The position numbers and the translations under genes were made by a program. A DNA stretch of 64,000 bases from Lactococcus formosensis (GTDB lineage: Bacteria > Bacillota > Bacilli > Lactobacillales > Streptococcaceae), in contig NZ_BOVP01000004.1 in assembly GCF_018403745.1 (NCBI RefSeq), positions 273,727 through 337,726 of the forward strand, in the 5' to 3' direction. Under the pieces are notes generated by a model. It saw nothing but the letters and a program-made list of their open reading frames with translations, was not told the DNA's origin and made no database searches. Below, piece by piece: positions 24,646 to 33,948 of the stretch (the stretch's first letter is position 1; every line of letters starts with the position of its first letter).

Positions 24646-27301
24646 AATCCACAGACTTTAATGCACCCAGCATATCGACATTTTTGAGTTTCAGGTGGAC
24701 GACAATACTTAAGCCTAAAGTTGTAGCTAAGGTAATGAGTGTTGAGAGCAACAGGTTACTCCATAGCAGATTGGGATTAAACATAATCATATCAGTTGGC
24801 AACATGGTAATAATCACATGGTGGAAGTAAGCCCCTAAGCCAAAGCCAGCTAATATTCCCATAAAACTCAGTAAAATCGTCTCACGATAAATGTAGAGTG
24901 TTACTTCACGATCATAGAAGCCCAGTACTTTAATCGTTGACAACTCTCGAATTCGCTCAGAAACGTTGATATTGGTAAGATTATAAATAACAACGATAGC
25001 CAATAGAATAGCACAGCCAATAAGTACAAACATGACGCTGTTGATCCCGTGTAAAAAGGCATCGATTGTATTTTGTAAATCACTATTTTGCGATACAGTG
25101 AGCGCCCCAGCATTTCGCATAAAGTCAGCCGAAGCGGCTTGACTTTTAGCCTTTGACGTATCTCGAAGCTTCAAGAGATGCGCATTTGTCTTTATTGGTG
25201 CATTAAACAGCCCCTTATATTGGTTTTGACTCATAAAAATATAGTGCCCCATATACATCTCGGTAATGCCTGCAACTTTTATTTTTACTATTTTATCCTG
25301 ATTGGTTTTTAACGAGATAGTCTGACCAACTTTTGCTCCAAGCAATTCTGCCAATTTTTCACTTACTACTGCACCCTCTTTTGGTAAAGACAGCTTCTCT
25401 TTACTTACACGATTACGCAGTGTTACAAACTGTTTAAAGTTTTCTTCCTTCTCCGGAACCATTAAACTAATATCCTGACGATTATCGTTAATCGTTTGAT
25501 GCAGTTGTTCAAAGTGAACTGGAGCGTAAGACTTAATATTGTCTGACTGTAAAAACTGGTCAAGTTCATCTTGCTCCTGTTTATTCAAGTTATCTTGAGA
25601 AACCGCAAGCATATTGTAGTGTAAAATTTCGCCAAACTGTCGTTGACTAAGCCCTGAGATAGAATCCCGGATACCAAAGCCCATAACAAGAAGTGCTGTA
25701 CATCCCGCAACCCCAACAATAGTCATCAACATTCGCTGTTTGTAACGGAAAAGGTTACGTGCTGTTACTTTATAAGTAAAGCTCATACGCTTCCAAATCG
25801 GCTTGATTCGCTCCAAGAATATGCGCGAACCTGCTTTAGGTGGTTTGGCTAAGAAGAGTGCCGCTGGTGCGCCACGCAACTCAGATTGAGCCACCAAATA
25901 AGCAGGAAAAACGGTACAGGCAAGCGCAATCACAAAGGAAACAAGCGTCCAGAAAGGTGAGAAAGTCAAAATCAATCCTGAAAATGTCGAGGAGGCCGAA
26001 TAAGCGTTAAATACCACATGTGGCAGCACAACATGACCTAAAATAACACCTACAGTTGCACCGGCACAGGCTGAAACAGTTCCATATACGATAAATTTTT
26101 TGCGAATTTGAGCATTAGTGTAACCTAAGGCTTTAAGTAAGCCCATATTGCCACGCTCTTCTTCCACGAAACGTGTCATTGTCGTTAAACTGACAAGTAC
26201 GGCAATCGCAAAGAGCACGACGGGAAAAATGTTTGAGAGGGCATCGATACGAGTGGAATTATCAACAAAGGTTTGATAGCCCGGGTTTCCTTCTTTGCGA
26301 TTATTTACGGTATATTCTGGAGCTTCAAGCGCTGCTAGTTTATCTCTCTGTTCTTGCAGTTGAGTTTTACTTTCTACAAGTTTTGCTTTACCTGTATTCA
26401 AACTTTCCTGCAGGGCTTGGAGTTGAGGATTTTCACCAGCTAAAGCTTTTTGTTGATTGAGCACATTCTGTGATTCTTGCAGTCTTATTTCTTCTGCTTT
26501 CAGTTTATCTTGGGCTTGATTTAACTGAGCTAGTGGCTCTTCTTTTATCTCCGCTAAACGCTTCTCAGGTTGTCGCTCCAATAATTTTTTGAGTGTCTGT
26601 TCGTAATAGTCCGAGCGTTCCGTAAATTTTGGATCATATGGACTGAGGCCTTGCATGGTTTTGAAACTCAAGCGTGCAATCATATACACATCTGACTGAA
26701 AAGCTTCAGGAGGAACAACGGCATAACCGTTAAGCTGTCCCGTTCCTATATTGGTCGGACCGTATAGACTTTTATCAACAAATTCACTTGATTTGACAAA
26801 ACCGACCAGCTTAAACTCATGGTTTTTTAGAAGGTATGATCCCCCATTTTTTTCTTCGGTTACGCGGATTGTATCGCCAAGCTTATACTTGTCTTGGTAG
26901 AGAAAATCAAGGGCAACTTCATTGCTTTTTTGGGGCATTTCCCCTGCAATGAGCTCATAAGTCGAAAGGTTATCTGCTTGCGAGAAAATACGCAAGGAAG
27001 TTTTCTTATCGGGCAACAAAACATCACGAAAGTAGCCAAAATCCACCGTTTTGAGTCCATTTTCCTGACGAATAAGCGCTTGGTCCGATGCATTTAAACC
27101 CATCGTTGAGGTAATGCTCAAATCTGCCAAGTGATGCCGCGCATAGAACTCCTCAGCCGTTGCCCTCATATTTGGCCCAGACATTTTTAAACCGACAAAG
27201 GCAAAGACCCCCAAAGCCATGAGGGAGAAAATAGATATGAAACGTCCAAAGGATCCAGTAATCGACCGCCTTATATTTTTATTGAGGGTTTTTGTTTTCA
27301 T
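24644..27301 (-). CDS. Large ABC permease with two FtsX domains
   Basis: An 885-residue permease. An N-terminal membrane helix (FISIFSLMALGVFAFVGL) is followed by an extracytoplasmic domain and a Gln/Leu-rich coiled coil (about 270-335). The first FtsX domain has the LLKALGYTNAQIRKKF motif. A second extracytoplasmic domain and a second FtsX domain with STIKVLGFYDREVTLYI end the protein. This double-FtsX plan with an outer coiled coil is seen in large lactic acid bacterial permeases of unknown substrate. The ATG at 27301 follows the ATPase stop by 4 bases, with only GAGTGG as ribosome site, so coupling is likely. Upstream in-frame starts lie inside the ATPase gene. No two-component system is adjacent. 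Confidence 0.9.
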   Translation of the reverse strand: MKTKTLNKNIRRSITGSFGRFISIFSLMALGVFAFVGLKMSGPNMRATAEEFYARHHLADLSITSTMGLNASDQALIRQENGLKTVDFGYFRDVLLPDKKTSLRIFSQADNLSTYELIAGEMPQKSNEVALDFLYQDKYKLGDTIRVTEEKNGGSYLLKNHEFKLVGFVKSSEFVDKSLYGPTNIGTGQLNGYAVVPPEAFQSDVYMIARLSFKTMQGLSPYDPKFTERSDYYEQTLKKLLERQPEKRLAEIKEEPLAQLNQAQDKLKAEEIRLQESQNVLNQQKALAGENPQLQALQESLNTGKAKLVESKTQLQEQRDKLAALEAPEYTVNNRKEGNPGYQTFVDNSTRIDALSNIFPVVLFAIAVLVSLTTMTRFVEEERGNMGLLKALGYTNAQIRKKFIVYGTVSACAGATVGVILGHVVLPHVVFNAYSASSTFSGLILTFSPFWTLVSFVIALACTVFPAYLVAQSELRGAPAALFLAKPPKAGSRIFLERIKPIWKRMSFTYKVTARNLFRYKQRMLMTIVGVAGCTALLVMGFGIRDSISGLSQRQFGEILHYNMLAVSQDNLNKQEQDELDQFLQSDNIKSYAPVHFEQLHQTINDNRQDISLMVPEKEENFKQFVTLRNRVSKEKLSLPKEGAVVSEKLAELLGAKVGQTISLKTNQDKIVKIKVAGITEMYMGHYIFMSQNQYKGLFNAPIKTNAHLLKLRDTSKAKSQAASADFMRNAGALTVSQNSDLQNTIDAFLHGINSVMFVLIGCAILLAIVVIYNLTNINVSERIRELSTIKVLGFYDREVTLYIYRETILLSFMGILAGFGLGAYFHHVIITMLPTDMIMFNPNLLWSNLLLSTLITLATTLGLSIVVHLKLKNVDMLGALKSVD

Positions 27302-27305
27302 CGAA

Positions 27306-28007
27306 TCACCACTCAATCGTTTCGATATCTGCCGGACTGTCGTTGACCGTAATCTCCTTGACTCGACCATCATGGACATGAATGATACGGTCCGCAATTT
27401 GACTAATGGCAGCATTATGGGTCACAATAATCACTGTTGCACCCTGAACGCGCGACATGTCCTGCAGTATTTTCAGTACATGCTTACCTGTTTGATAGTC
27501 TAATGCTCCGGTTGGTTCATCACAGAGAAGGATTTTAGGATTTTTAGCGATAGCACGCGCAATAGCCACACGTTGTTGTTCTCCCCCTGAAAGTTGTGAG
27601 GGAAAATTATCCAAGCGATGACCCAAGCCGACATTTTGAAGAACTTCTACAGGATCAAGCGCATTTTCGACAATCTCTGAAGCTAATTCGACATTTTCCT
27701 TGGTCGTCAAATTATTAATCAAGTTATAAAATTGAAAAACAAAACCAACGTCACGTCTACGATAAGTGATCAATTCTTTAGCAGACAACTCAGCAATATT
27801 TATACCATCAATTATTACTTGCCCTTCATCACTAGAATCCATGCCGCCTAAAATATTCAAAATCGTTGATTTACCCGCACCTGATGTGCCTAGGATAACC
27901 GCAAGCTCCCCTTTCTCGATTGCAAAGTTTACATGATCATTGGCATAGATTTTTTCTCCACCAGATTGATAAATTTTTGATTCATCTTTTATCTCAATAT
28001 AGGACAT
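27306..28007 (-). CDS. ABC transporter ATP-binding protein (MacB/LolD type)
   Basis: A 233-residue ATPase for the large FtsX permease. Walker [10 protein letters not shown] (about 39-47), the Q-loop in [10 protein letters not shown], signature [14 protein letters not shown] (about 139-152), Walker [13 protein letters not shown] and the switch histidine in IIVTHNAAI are all present. AGGAGGG lies 5 bases before the ATG. A TGGTATAAT extended -10 lies 33 bases upstream, and a cre-like box overlaps the leader and ribosome site. Confidence 0.94.
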   Translation of the reverse strand: MSYIEIKDESKIYQSGGEKIYANDHVNFAIEKGELAVILGTSGAGKSTILNILGGMDSSDEGQVIIDGINIAELSAKELITYRRRDVGFVFQFYNLINNLTTKENVELASEIVENALDPVEVLQNVGLGHRLDNFPSQLSGGEQQRVAIARAIAKNPKILLCDEPTGALDYQTGKHVLKILQDMSRVQGATVIIVTHNAAISQIADRIIHVHDGRVKEITVNDSPADIETIEW

Positions 28008-28018
28008 AATATCCCTCC

Positions 28019-28032
28019 TGTAAGCGTTTATA
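28019..28032. promoter_or_regulatory. cre-like box in the ABC operon leader
   Basis: TGTAAGCGTTTATA matches the lactococcal cre consensus at all but one of its fixed positions. It lies between the -10 (28040-28045, minus strand) and the ATPase start and touches the ribosome site, so CcpA binding would block elongation. Confidence 0.5.
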
Positions 28033-28081
28033 TTACTCTATTATACCATACTCTCAACTCGCATTTTATTGATTTAGGTAT

Positions 28082-28109
28082 AAAAAAACGCCAGCCTAAG
28101 CGCTCACGT
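28082..28109 (-). terminator. Terminator of the NAD salvage operon
   Basis: An interrupted stem (ACG/CGT plus AGC/GCT around a 6-base loop) is followed by seven T on the minus strand, just past nadE. Confidence 0.7.
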
Positions 28110-28121
28110 CTTCTTATATTT

Positions 28122-28946
28122 TTATTTCCAAAAATCATCAAAAACGGTAATGGGTAAGTGACGTTTGTGTTCTGTTTTAAGATACCAATTTTCGATTTTT
28201 TCTTGTGCCTCAGGGCTGATTGAGCGGCCTTCTGTATAGTTGTCGATATCCTCATAAGTCACGCCCAAAGCAACTTCGTCTGCCAAACCAGGCTTACCAT
28301 CTTCCAAGTCTGCTGTCGGAACTTTCTCATAAAGAGAAGCTTCGGCACCCAAAGCAGCGAGCAACATTTTACCCTGACGTTTATTGAGACGGAAGAGCGG
28401 CAATAAATCAGCGCCACCATCACCAAACTTCGTATAAAAGCCAGTAATATTCTCAGCTGCATGGTCTGTTCCCAAGACAGCACCTTGCATCCCACCAGCA
28501 ATCCCATATTGACTAATCATACGTTGACGGGCTTTGATATTTCCCTTGTTAAAGTCAGAAATCTCCACACCAGTTGCTTCTAAAGCAGCAACTTGAGCAT
28601 CAACAGCTTCTTTGATATTCACAACTAAACTTTTATCTGGTTTAATAAAGTCCAGTGCTTTTTGCGCATCAGCTTCATCTGCTTGTGTACCATAAGGCAG
28701 ACGAATAGCTACAAATGTATAAGCTTCGTTTCCCGTTTCTGCACGCATTTCTTCCATGGCAATCTGTGCCAAGCGGCCAGCCAATGTTGAATCTTGCCCT
28801 CCAGAAATTCCTAAAACATAGGTTTTAATAAAAGGATATTTCTTTAAGTAGTCTTTGAGGAAATCCACTGATTTACGGATTTCTTCTTGTGCATCGATTG
28901 TTGGTTTAACACCTAATTCTTTGATAATTTTTTCTTGTAAAGACAT
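28122..28946 (-). CDS. nadE: NAD synthetase (ammonia-dependent)
   Basis: This enzyme makes NAD from nicotinate adenine dinucleotide, ATP and ammonia, the final step of the route. At 274 residues it is the short form without a glutaminase domain. The PP-loop is [10 protein letters not shown] (about 46-55); further conserved stretches are [30 protein letters not shown] and LTKRQ-like LNKRQGK. The ATG at 28946 follows GGAG; a GTG six bases upstream overlaps the previous stop. It is the last gene of pncB-GNAT-nadE. Confidence 0.97.
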   Translation of the reverse strand: MSLQEKIIKELGVKPTIDAQEEIRKSVDFLKDYLKKYPFIKTYVLGISGGQDSTLAGRLAQIAMEEMRAETGNEAYTFVAIRLPYGTQADEADAQKALDFIKPDKSLVVNIKEAVDAQVAALEATGVEISDFNKGNIKARQRMISQYGIAGGMQGAVLGTDHAAENITGFYTKFGDGGADLLPLFRLNKRQGKMLLAALGAEASLYEKVPTADLEDGKPGLADEVALGVTYEDIDNYTEGRSISPEAQEKIENWYLKTEHKRHLPITVFDDFWK

Positions 28947-28948
28947 AT

Positions 28949-29437
28949 TCACTCCAAAATTTTAGCCATATAAAATTCATCAACCCATTCATCATTGATT
29001 TTAAGAGATTGGCTACGTACTCCTTCAATCACAAAACCGTTTGTTTTATAACATGAAATAGCTGCACTGTTGTTCATTGCCACTGTGAGTTCTAAACGTG
29101 AAACTCCTTCTTTACGTGCCCATTCTTCTAAAGCTACAAAGAGCCGGCTCGCAATCCCTTGACGACGATAATCTTTAAGCACAGCAATGACAATTTTAGC
29201 ACAATGCCTATTACGACGGTAAGTGCCACGGTAGGCAGCTAAGAAGGCAACTAATTCACCTTGATCATTGTCGGCACCCATCAAAAAGTCCGTTGAGGCA
29301 ACTTGATTAGCTAATTCATGAAGTTTGGTCTTATGTTCGTCAGGTTCAACCAGCATAAAATTATTTTCTTGAAAAATTTCCATTTGGAGCTGACCAAATG
29401 CTTCAGCATGTCCTAATTCAATATTTTTTATTCTCAT
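28949..29437 (-). CDS. GNAT-family N-acetyltransferase in the NAD operon
   Basis: A 162-residue acetyltransferase fold, with the acetyl-CoA loop [20 protein letters not shown] (motif Q/R-x-x-G-I-A) and [13 protein letters not shown] near the C-terminus. The acceptor is unknown. It sits four bases after pncB and overlaps the nadE region, so it is co-expressed with NAD salvage genes. The ribosome site is weak (GGATTG), which suggests coupling to pncB. It may modify an amine-containing metabolite or protein, but nothing in the sequence says which. Confidence 0.85.
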   Translation of the reverse strand: MRIKNIELGHAEAFGQLQMEIFQENNFMLVEPDEHKTKLHELANQVASTDFLMGADNDQGELVAFLAAYRGTYRRNRHCAKIVIAVLKDYRRQGIASRLFVALEEWARKEGVSRLELTVAMNNSAAISCYKTNGFVIEGVRSQSLKINDEWVDEFYMAKILE

Positions 29438-29441
29438 AGTA

Positions 29442-30905
29442 TCAATCCAATTTCATTCCAGAAACCTTGGTGCGTACTTGACTAATCAAACGCATCTTAT
29501 GGTTCCATAATTCTTGTGATAAGTCAACGGGATATGGTTGGGGATTGAGGTTGCGCTTATATTCATCCCAAAGTTCGGTCAAGTTGGCTTCAGCAAAAGT
29601 TTTAATTTCTTCTAAGGTAGGCAAAGGATAAACTTGCTGGCCTTTGACAAAAATTTCTTTAAGTAGAGGTTTGGCAGTAAAGTCACGTACATTTTTATTG
29701 ATGAAGGTGTGCACAGGGTGGAACATATAGATTTCCTCACTCTGGTCTGGTCTTTCCCCGTCAAAAGTAATATAATCCCCTTCAGATTTACCGTCACTTT
29801 CTCTTGTGATACGCCAGATTTGCTTTTTCCCAGGCGTGGAAACTTTCTCTGCGTTGCTCGACAGTTTGATGGTGTCTTGCATTTCGCCCTGATCATCCTC
29901 CATAGAGACGAGCTTGTAGACAGCGCCAAGCGCAGGCTGATCATAAGCCGTGATGAGTTTAGTACCTACACCCCAAACATCAATTTTCGCTCTTTGCATT
30001 TTCAAGTTCAAAATTGTTGACTCGTCCAAGTCATTTGAGGCGTAGATTTTGGCATCAGTAAAGCCAGCTTCATCCAGTTGCTTACGTACTTTTTTCGAGA
30101 TATAGGCCATATCTCCAGAGTCGATACGGACACCTTGGAAATTGATTTTGTCACCAAATTCACGTGCCACACGAATAGCTGCCGGAACACCAATGTTCAA
30201 AGTATCATAAGTGTCCACAAGGAAGACACAATCTTTATGTGTCTGCGCATACGCTTTAAAGGCTTCATAATCGTTGCCATAGCTCTGAACTAAAGCATGC
30301 GCATGTGTTCCACTTGGTTTAATGCCGAAAATCTTAGCCGCACGCACATTACTTGTGGCATCTGCACCACCAATATAGGCCGCACGTGTCCCCCAAATAG
30401 CAGCGTCCATTTCTTGGGCACGGCGTGTACCAAACTCAAGCAAAGGATCATCACCAATCACAGACTTGATGCGTGACGCCTTGGTTGCAATCAGTGTTTG
30501 GAAATTAATAATATTGAGGACAGCCGTTTCGATAAGCTGACATTCAGCCAGCGGTCCTTCTATCTGAACCAAAGGTTCGTTGGCAAAAACGAGTTCCCCT
30601 TCTTGGACAGCACGCACCGTACCTGTAAAACGAAGCTGTGTCAGATAGTCCAAAAAATCCTCAGGATAATCTAAATCACGCAGATAAGAAATATCTGTTT
30701 CGGTAAATCTTAGATTGTTCAAGTAGTTAACCATGCGTTCCAGACCTGCAAAAATAGCATAGCCGTTTTCAAAAGGCATTGAACGGAAAAAGACTTCAAA
30801 AACAGAATTGCGGTTATGACGCCCAAGCTCCCAGTAGGTCTGCATCATATTTATTTGGTAAAGATCTGTATGTAAAGTTAAACTATCGTCTGGATATAGT
30901 GACAT
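29442..30905 (-). CDS. pncB: Nicotinate phosphoribosyltransferase
   Basis: The enzyme catalyses the entry step of nicotinate salvage, joining nicotinic acid and PRPP (ATP-stimulated) to give nicotinate mononucleotide. The 487 residues show the N-terminal LHTDLYQINMMQTYWELG, the central FGTRRAQ, the phosphorylated-histidine region SGTHAHALVQ, and VRIDSGDMAY. AAAGGAG stands 5 bases before the ATG at 30905; the in-frame GTG at 30929 would put this site inside the gene. First gene of the salvage operon. A TATAAT lies about 30 bases upstream. Confidence 0.96.
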   Translation of the reverse strand: MSLYPDDSLTLHTDLYQINMMQTYWELGRHNRNSVFEVFFRSMPFENGYAIFAGLERMVNYLNNLRFTETDISYLRDLDYPEDFLDYLTQLRFTGTVRAVQEGELVFANEPLVQIEGPLAECQLIETAVLNIINFQTLIATKASRIKSVIGDDPLLEFGTRRAQEMDAAIWGTRAAYIGGADATSNVRAAKIFGIKPSGTHAHALVQSYGNDYEAFKAYAQTHKDCVFLVDTYDTLNIGVPAAIRVAREFGDKINFQGVRIDSGDMAYISKKVRKQLDEAGFTDAKIYASNDLDESTILNLKMQRAKIDVWGVGTKLITAYDQPALGAVYKLVSMEDDQGEMQDTIKLSSNAEKVSTPGKKQIWRITRESDGKSEGDYITFDGERPDQSEEIYMFHPVHTFINKNVRDFTAKPLLKEIFVKGQQVYPLPTLEEIKTFAEANLTELWDEYKRNLNPQPYPVDLSQELWNHKMRLISQVRTKVSGMKLD

Positions 30906-31093
30906 GGTGACTCCTTTTATGAGTGACAAATTATATTCTAACTCTATTTTAACAAAATTTAACGGTAAATTGTATTGTCATCTCTCCCGACTCATATATT
31001 TTCGTTTTCTTCTTGTCAAATTTAAGCTTCTCCTCATCAAAAAAGTAAAAAGCTTAATGTTCTCCTTTTTTACTCCATTTCTATAATATTATT

Positions 31094-31121
31094 TTGATTT
31101 TAATAAGAAAAACATTACAAT
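31094..31121 (+). promoter_or_regulatory. Possible promoter of the TasA-like gene
   Basis: TTGATT, a 16-base spacer and TACAAT. The region around it (30930-31184) is very AT-rich and carries no gene. Confidence 0.35.
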
Positions 31122-31184
31122 AATATTATATTAGTATAACGAAGATTACTAAAATACGTAAAATACTTGACGGGGTAAAAATAT

Positions 31185-32873
31185 ATGATACCTGAGCAAA
31201 AAAAGAAACTTCGGAATATAGCAGCTCTAGCTCTCCTCGCCTTAATCGGAGGCACTTTTGCTTTTCAATCCTTTAACCAACGAGCAACCAATGACCGTGA
31301 AGGATGGAACAACGAGGGCGCAGCTGGTCGTATCCACGATTACTACAGCGATGAGACAGGAAATAAGGACGTCTTTGTCGAAAACTATGGCGACGAGCCC
31401 TTACTGGTTCGTGTCCAACTCAAAGAGTTCTTGTCCAAGAACGATGAATCTATCGTGAGAGATGCTGAGCGTAGATATGTCGACACATGGACCGTCTGGC
31501 AACCTGCGGCTGATGATATACACAACCGTCTCGACAGCTCGCCGAGTCAAGCTTTTGACCGTTATGCCGATTGGTCCTTTGGTTTTTCTCGTCGAGGGGG
31601 GATTGCCGATGAGATGGCCAGCCGTAACCAAGCGCAAAGAGACAGAATGGGTGTCCCCTATATGCCCACCTTTAATCATGACCGCGGCGATGAGCGGACT
31701 GCCGCTGCTGGTGATGCACGCGACTATGTCGATGGTGGTGCGACACATCCCGGAGACGGGACAGAGGGTTACTGGGTACACCTCCAACTCCTACGACATG
31801 GCAACTTTTTCCAAAACTTTGACCCTGCTGAAGCTGAAAAAGATGAAGCAGACCGTACACCTCTTTTCCCTGGCCGCCCCATCGAGCAAGCAGTTAAACA
31901 TACTGTAACAGAGGAACGTCCGCCAATGACCATGGCACAATGGGAAGACTTACCAGAACATGAAAAAGTCGGGCGTTACTGGGTTGTCGATGAGGAGACG
32001 GGTTATGCTTACTGGGCGTCTTATCTCCAACCAGGACAAGCCACCTCTTACCTTATCGACCAAACAGATATGGCAGATGCGATTAAGAAAGAGCCAGGCT
32101 CTTGGTACTATGCCATCCTTGTTCAAGGCAATATGGTCTCCCCCACAGAAGATAATATTAATCGTTTCTTTGAAGAAGGTGGAGATACAGCACGTGCACG
32201 AGATTTGGTAGAGCGTATGGGCCTGACCGACATTCCAAACTTTAATGGCGATATTAAGCCCGGAGGAAGTTTCCATGTGGAAGGTGCAGAGTACGAATAC
32301 CTAGGGCCACACGGCGGAGGCGGACATCTGGTTGTCCCGAGAAATCATATTGGCATAAGCCGATTTGGCGCTACATCGGATTATCAAATGTCGGATGTGA
32401 AAGCCATAGCCAACAGCTTTTACGGCATGCTCCCACAACGTTTACAAGCACGCGTCCTTCCTGTAAGTTATGGTTCAGATAGAGCAATAGAGGTTGAAGA
32501 ATTAGAAAACCCTTGGGATAATCCATTGGGCAAGAATGCGCATGATTACATTACTACTGTTGATGAATCCGGAGAAAAAACGGCCTTTGTATTGTCGATT
32601 GGAGATATTATGTTCGGGACAAGAACGAGTCCAGAAATGGTGTCAGAAAACCAAGAAGCCCTAGCAGTCAATGCATCGGACCATCCCTTTGACTTTGACG
32701 AGTTCTGGACCCGAACAGCTGTCGGAGGCGGGGCCAGCAACAAAGTATTTGGCTGGGATCTAACTTGGGAGACGGACAACAACTGGCGCCCGTGGAATAT
32801 TTCCGAGATGAAACCTATCCTCCCTGCGCTGCTTCTCTCACAAGTAGGGGAAGATCCGATTCTCCAGCAATAA
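31185..32873 (+). CDS. Secreted TasA/camelysin-like protein of unknown function
   Basis: A 562-residue protein. The N-terminus (KKKLRNIAALALLALIGGTFAFQSFNQ) resembles signal peptides of TasA/CalY proteins that are cut by SipW-type signal peptidases. The following FVENYGDEPLLVRVQLKEF also recalls that fold. The rest is rich in Asp, Glu, Trp and Gly with no motif I can name, and no LPXTG or membrane tail. No signal peptidase or partner gene is adjacent. Its bases are visibly GC-richer than the neighbours, which suggests acquisition. The ribosome site (GGGG, 9 bases before ATG) is weak. Identity is an inference from the N-terminus only. Confidence 0.6.
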   Translation: MIPEQKKKLRNIAALALLALIGGTFAFQSFNQRATNDREGWNNEGAAGRIHDYYSDETGNKDVFVENYGDEPLLVRVQLKEFLSKNDESIVRDAERRYVDTWTVWQPAADDIHNRLDSSPSQAFDRYADWSFGFSRRGGIADEMASRNQAQRDRMGVPYMPTFNHDRGDERTAAAGDARDYVDGGATHPGDGTEGYWVHLQLLRHGNFFQNFDPAEAEKDEADRTPLFPGRPIEQAVKHTVTEERPPMTMAQWEDLPEHEKVGRYWVVDEETGYAYWASYLQPGQATSYLIDQTDMADAIKKEPGSWYYAILVQGNMVSPTEDNINRFFEEGGDTARARDLVERMGLTDIPNFNGDIKPGGSFHVEGAEYEYLGPHGGGGHLVVPRNHIGISRFGATSDYQMSDVKAIANSFYGMLPQRLQARVLPVSYGSDRAIEVEELENPWDNPLGKNAHDYITTVDESGEKTAFVLSIGDIMFGTRTSPEMVSENQEALAVNASDHPFDFDEFWTRTAVGGGASNKVFGWDLTWETDNNWRPWNISEMKPILPALLLSQVGEDPILQQ

Positions 32874-33279
32874 AAGGAGCTTTAGTACTAACAAATACTA
32901 AATTAGTAAAGAATGGTTGGAAAATATAAAAGGAAGTCCAGGCTTCTTGTAGTCTGAAGCCAGACTCTTTTGGTCAGTTATACTTCGGCTTTAAACGACG
33001 AGCTATTAATAACCGGTTAAGAGATAATGAAGGTCAAGGTGGACTAGGACAACCGAATGCTTCACTAATCTAGCTGCCCCCTTGCACCAGATATTACTCC
33101 TATTGTTCTGTTCCATGCGCCTTTGCCCTCTCAATTACCGGCGTTAACTCTTGCACAAGGAAGTTTAGTTTCCCTAAGTCCCTCAATATGCGAGTGCTAA
33201 CAACAGTCGCAGTGCCTCCCTACTTTTGCATTGGCGATCAATGCTAAGTATTTCTCGCACGGATAGCCTCCCTTAAAAG

Positions 33280-33308
33280 CAAGTGAAGCCTATGTTCACT
33301 TGTTTTTT
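33280..33308 (+). terminator. Terminator upstream of nadD
   Basis: CAAGTGAA/TTCACTTG with a 7-base loop is followed by six T. It ends a plus-strand transcript coming from the TasA-like gene or from the noncoding block. Confidence 0.88.
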
Positions 33309-33317
33309 GCTATAATA
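33308..33317 (+). promoter_or_regulatory. Extended -10 promoter of nadD
   Basis: TGC then TATAAT directly follows the terminator T run, 34 bases before the nadD ATG. Confidence 0.6.
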
Positions 33318-33351
33318 TGAAAAGAATTAAAAAGGAGCTGTATATCCACTG

Positions 33352-33939
33352 ATGGAACAAGCAAAAAGAAACAAAATAGGAATTCTGGGTGGCAACTTTA
33401 ACCCAGTCCACTTTACCCATCTGATGATGGCTGATCAGGTCGCTCAACGTCTTGATTTAGACAAGGTCTGGCTCATGCCAGAGGCTCTTCCTCCACATGT
33501 TGACGAGAAAAAAACTATCTCGGCGGAGCATCGCGTGAAAATGCTGGAGCTGGCAATTGCAGACAGTCCACGTTTATCACTTGAGTTGGGGGAAGTTGCA
33601 CGTGGTGGGAAATCTTACACCTATGACACGATGAAGCACCTCACTCAAGATTATCCAGATACAGATTTTTATTTTATCATTGGTAGCGATATGGTAGAGT
33701 ATCTTCCGAAATGGTACAAAATTGAAGCTTTACTCGATATGGTTCAGTTTGTGGCTGTTCAACGTTCAACCACGGCCATTGAAAGCCCTTATCCTGTCCA
33801 ATGGGTGGACTTACCTCTTTCTTTTGCATCCAGTACTTCTTTACGTAAGATGTTTAAAGATGGAATTGAGCCTGCTTATCTCATGCCTCAATCTGTTATT
33901 GATTATATAAAAAAAAATAAGCTCTATCTTGAAGGATAG
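33352..33939 (+). CDS. nadD: Nicotinate-nucleotide adenylyltransferase
   Basis: This enzyme makes deamido-NAD from nicotinate mononucleotide and ATP, between the PncB and NadE steps. The 195 residues carry the nucleotidyltransferase motif GGNFNPVHFTHL (about 11-22) and the C-terminal SSTSLR (ISSTxIR motif). AAGGAG is 14 bases before the ATG, unusually far; no nearer ATG or GTG is in frame. In related bacteria nadD is followed by yqeK and rsfS, but here it stands alone and its stop codon lies within a terminator hairpin. Base use is like the chromosome, unlike the GC-richer block upstream. Confidence 0.94.
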   Translation: MEQAKRNKIGILGGNFNPVHFTHLMMADQVAQRLDLDKVWLMPEALPPHVDEKKTISAEHRVKMLELAIADSPRLSLELGEVARGGKSYTYDTMKHLTQDYPDTDFYFIIGSDMVEYLPKWYKIEALLDMVQFVAVQRSTTAIESPYPVQWVDLPLSFASSTSLRKMFKDGIEPAYLMPQSVIDYIKKNKLYLEG

Positions 33940-33948
33940 AGCTTTTTA
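33911..33948. terminator. Bidirectional terminator overlapping the nadD 3' end
   Basis: AAGCTCTATC/GATAGAGCTT with a 6-base loop has A and T runs on both sides. The nadD stop is in the right arm and the rnr stop follows at once. Confidence 0.88.

Larger units (their letters stand above)
32874..33351 (+). other. GC-richer noncoding block of unknown nature
   Basis: About 430 bases with no long reading frame on either strand. It contains an extended hairpin (GGCTTC/GAAGCC with outer GTC/GAC, about 32935-32965) and ends in a strong plus-strand terminator. On the minus strand a frame of about 40 codons (33093-33225) and others beside it, broken by stops, could be gene remains. It lacks tmRNA, RNase P, SRP and T-box signatures. 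It could be a long 3' UTR, a structured RNA or a decayed gene. Confidence 0.4.

Noticed and set aside
32874..33308. RNase P, tmRNA or SRP RNA in the GC-rich block
   Set aside because: A GGAAGTCC string recalls RNase P, but the matching ACAGAA and other conserved pieces are missing, and no tmRNA or SRP core motif is present on either strand.
33318..33353. An 11-codon frame ending in a TGATG overlap with nadD
   Set aside because: Its ATG touches the -10 hexamer, so it would lie before the transcription start.
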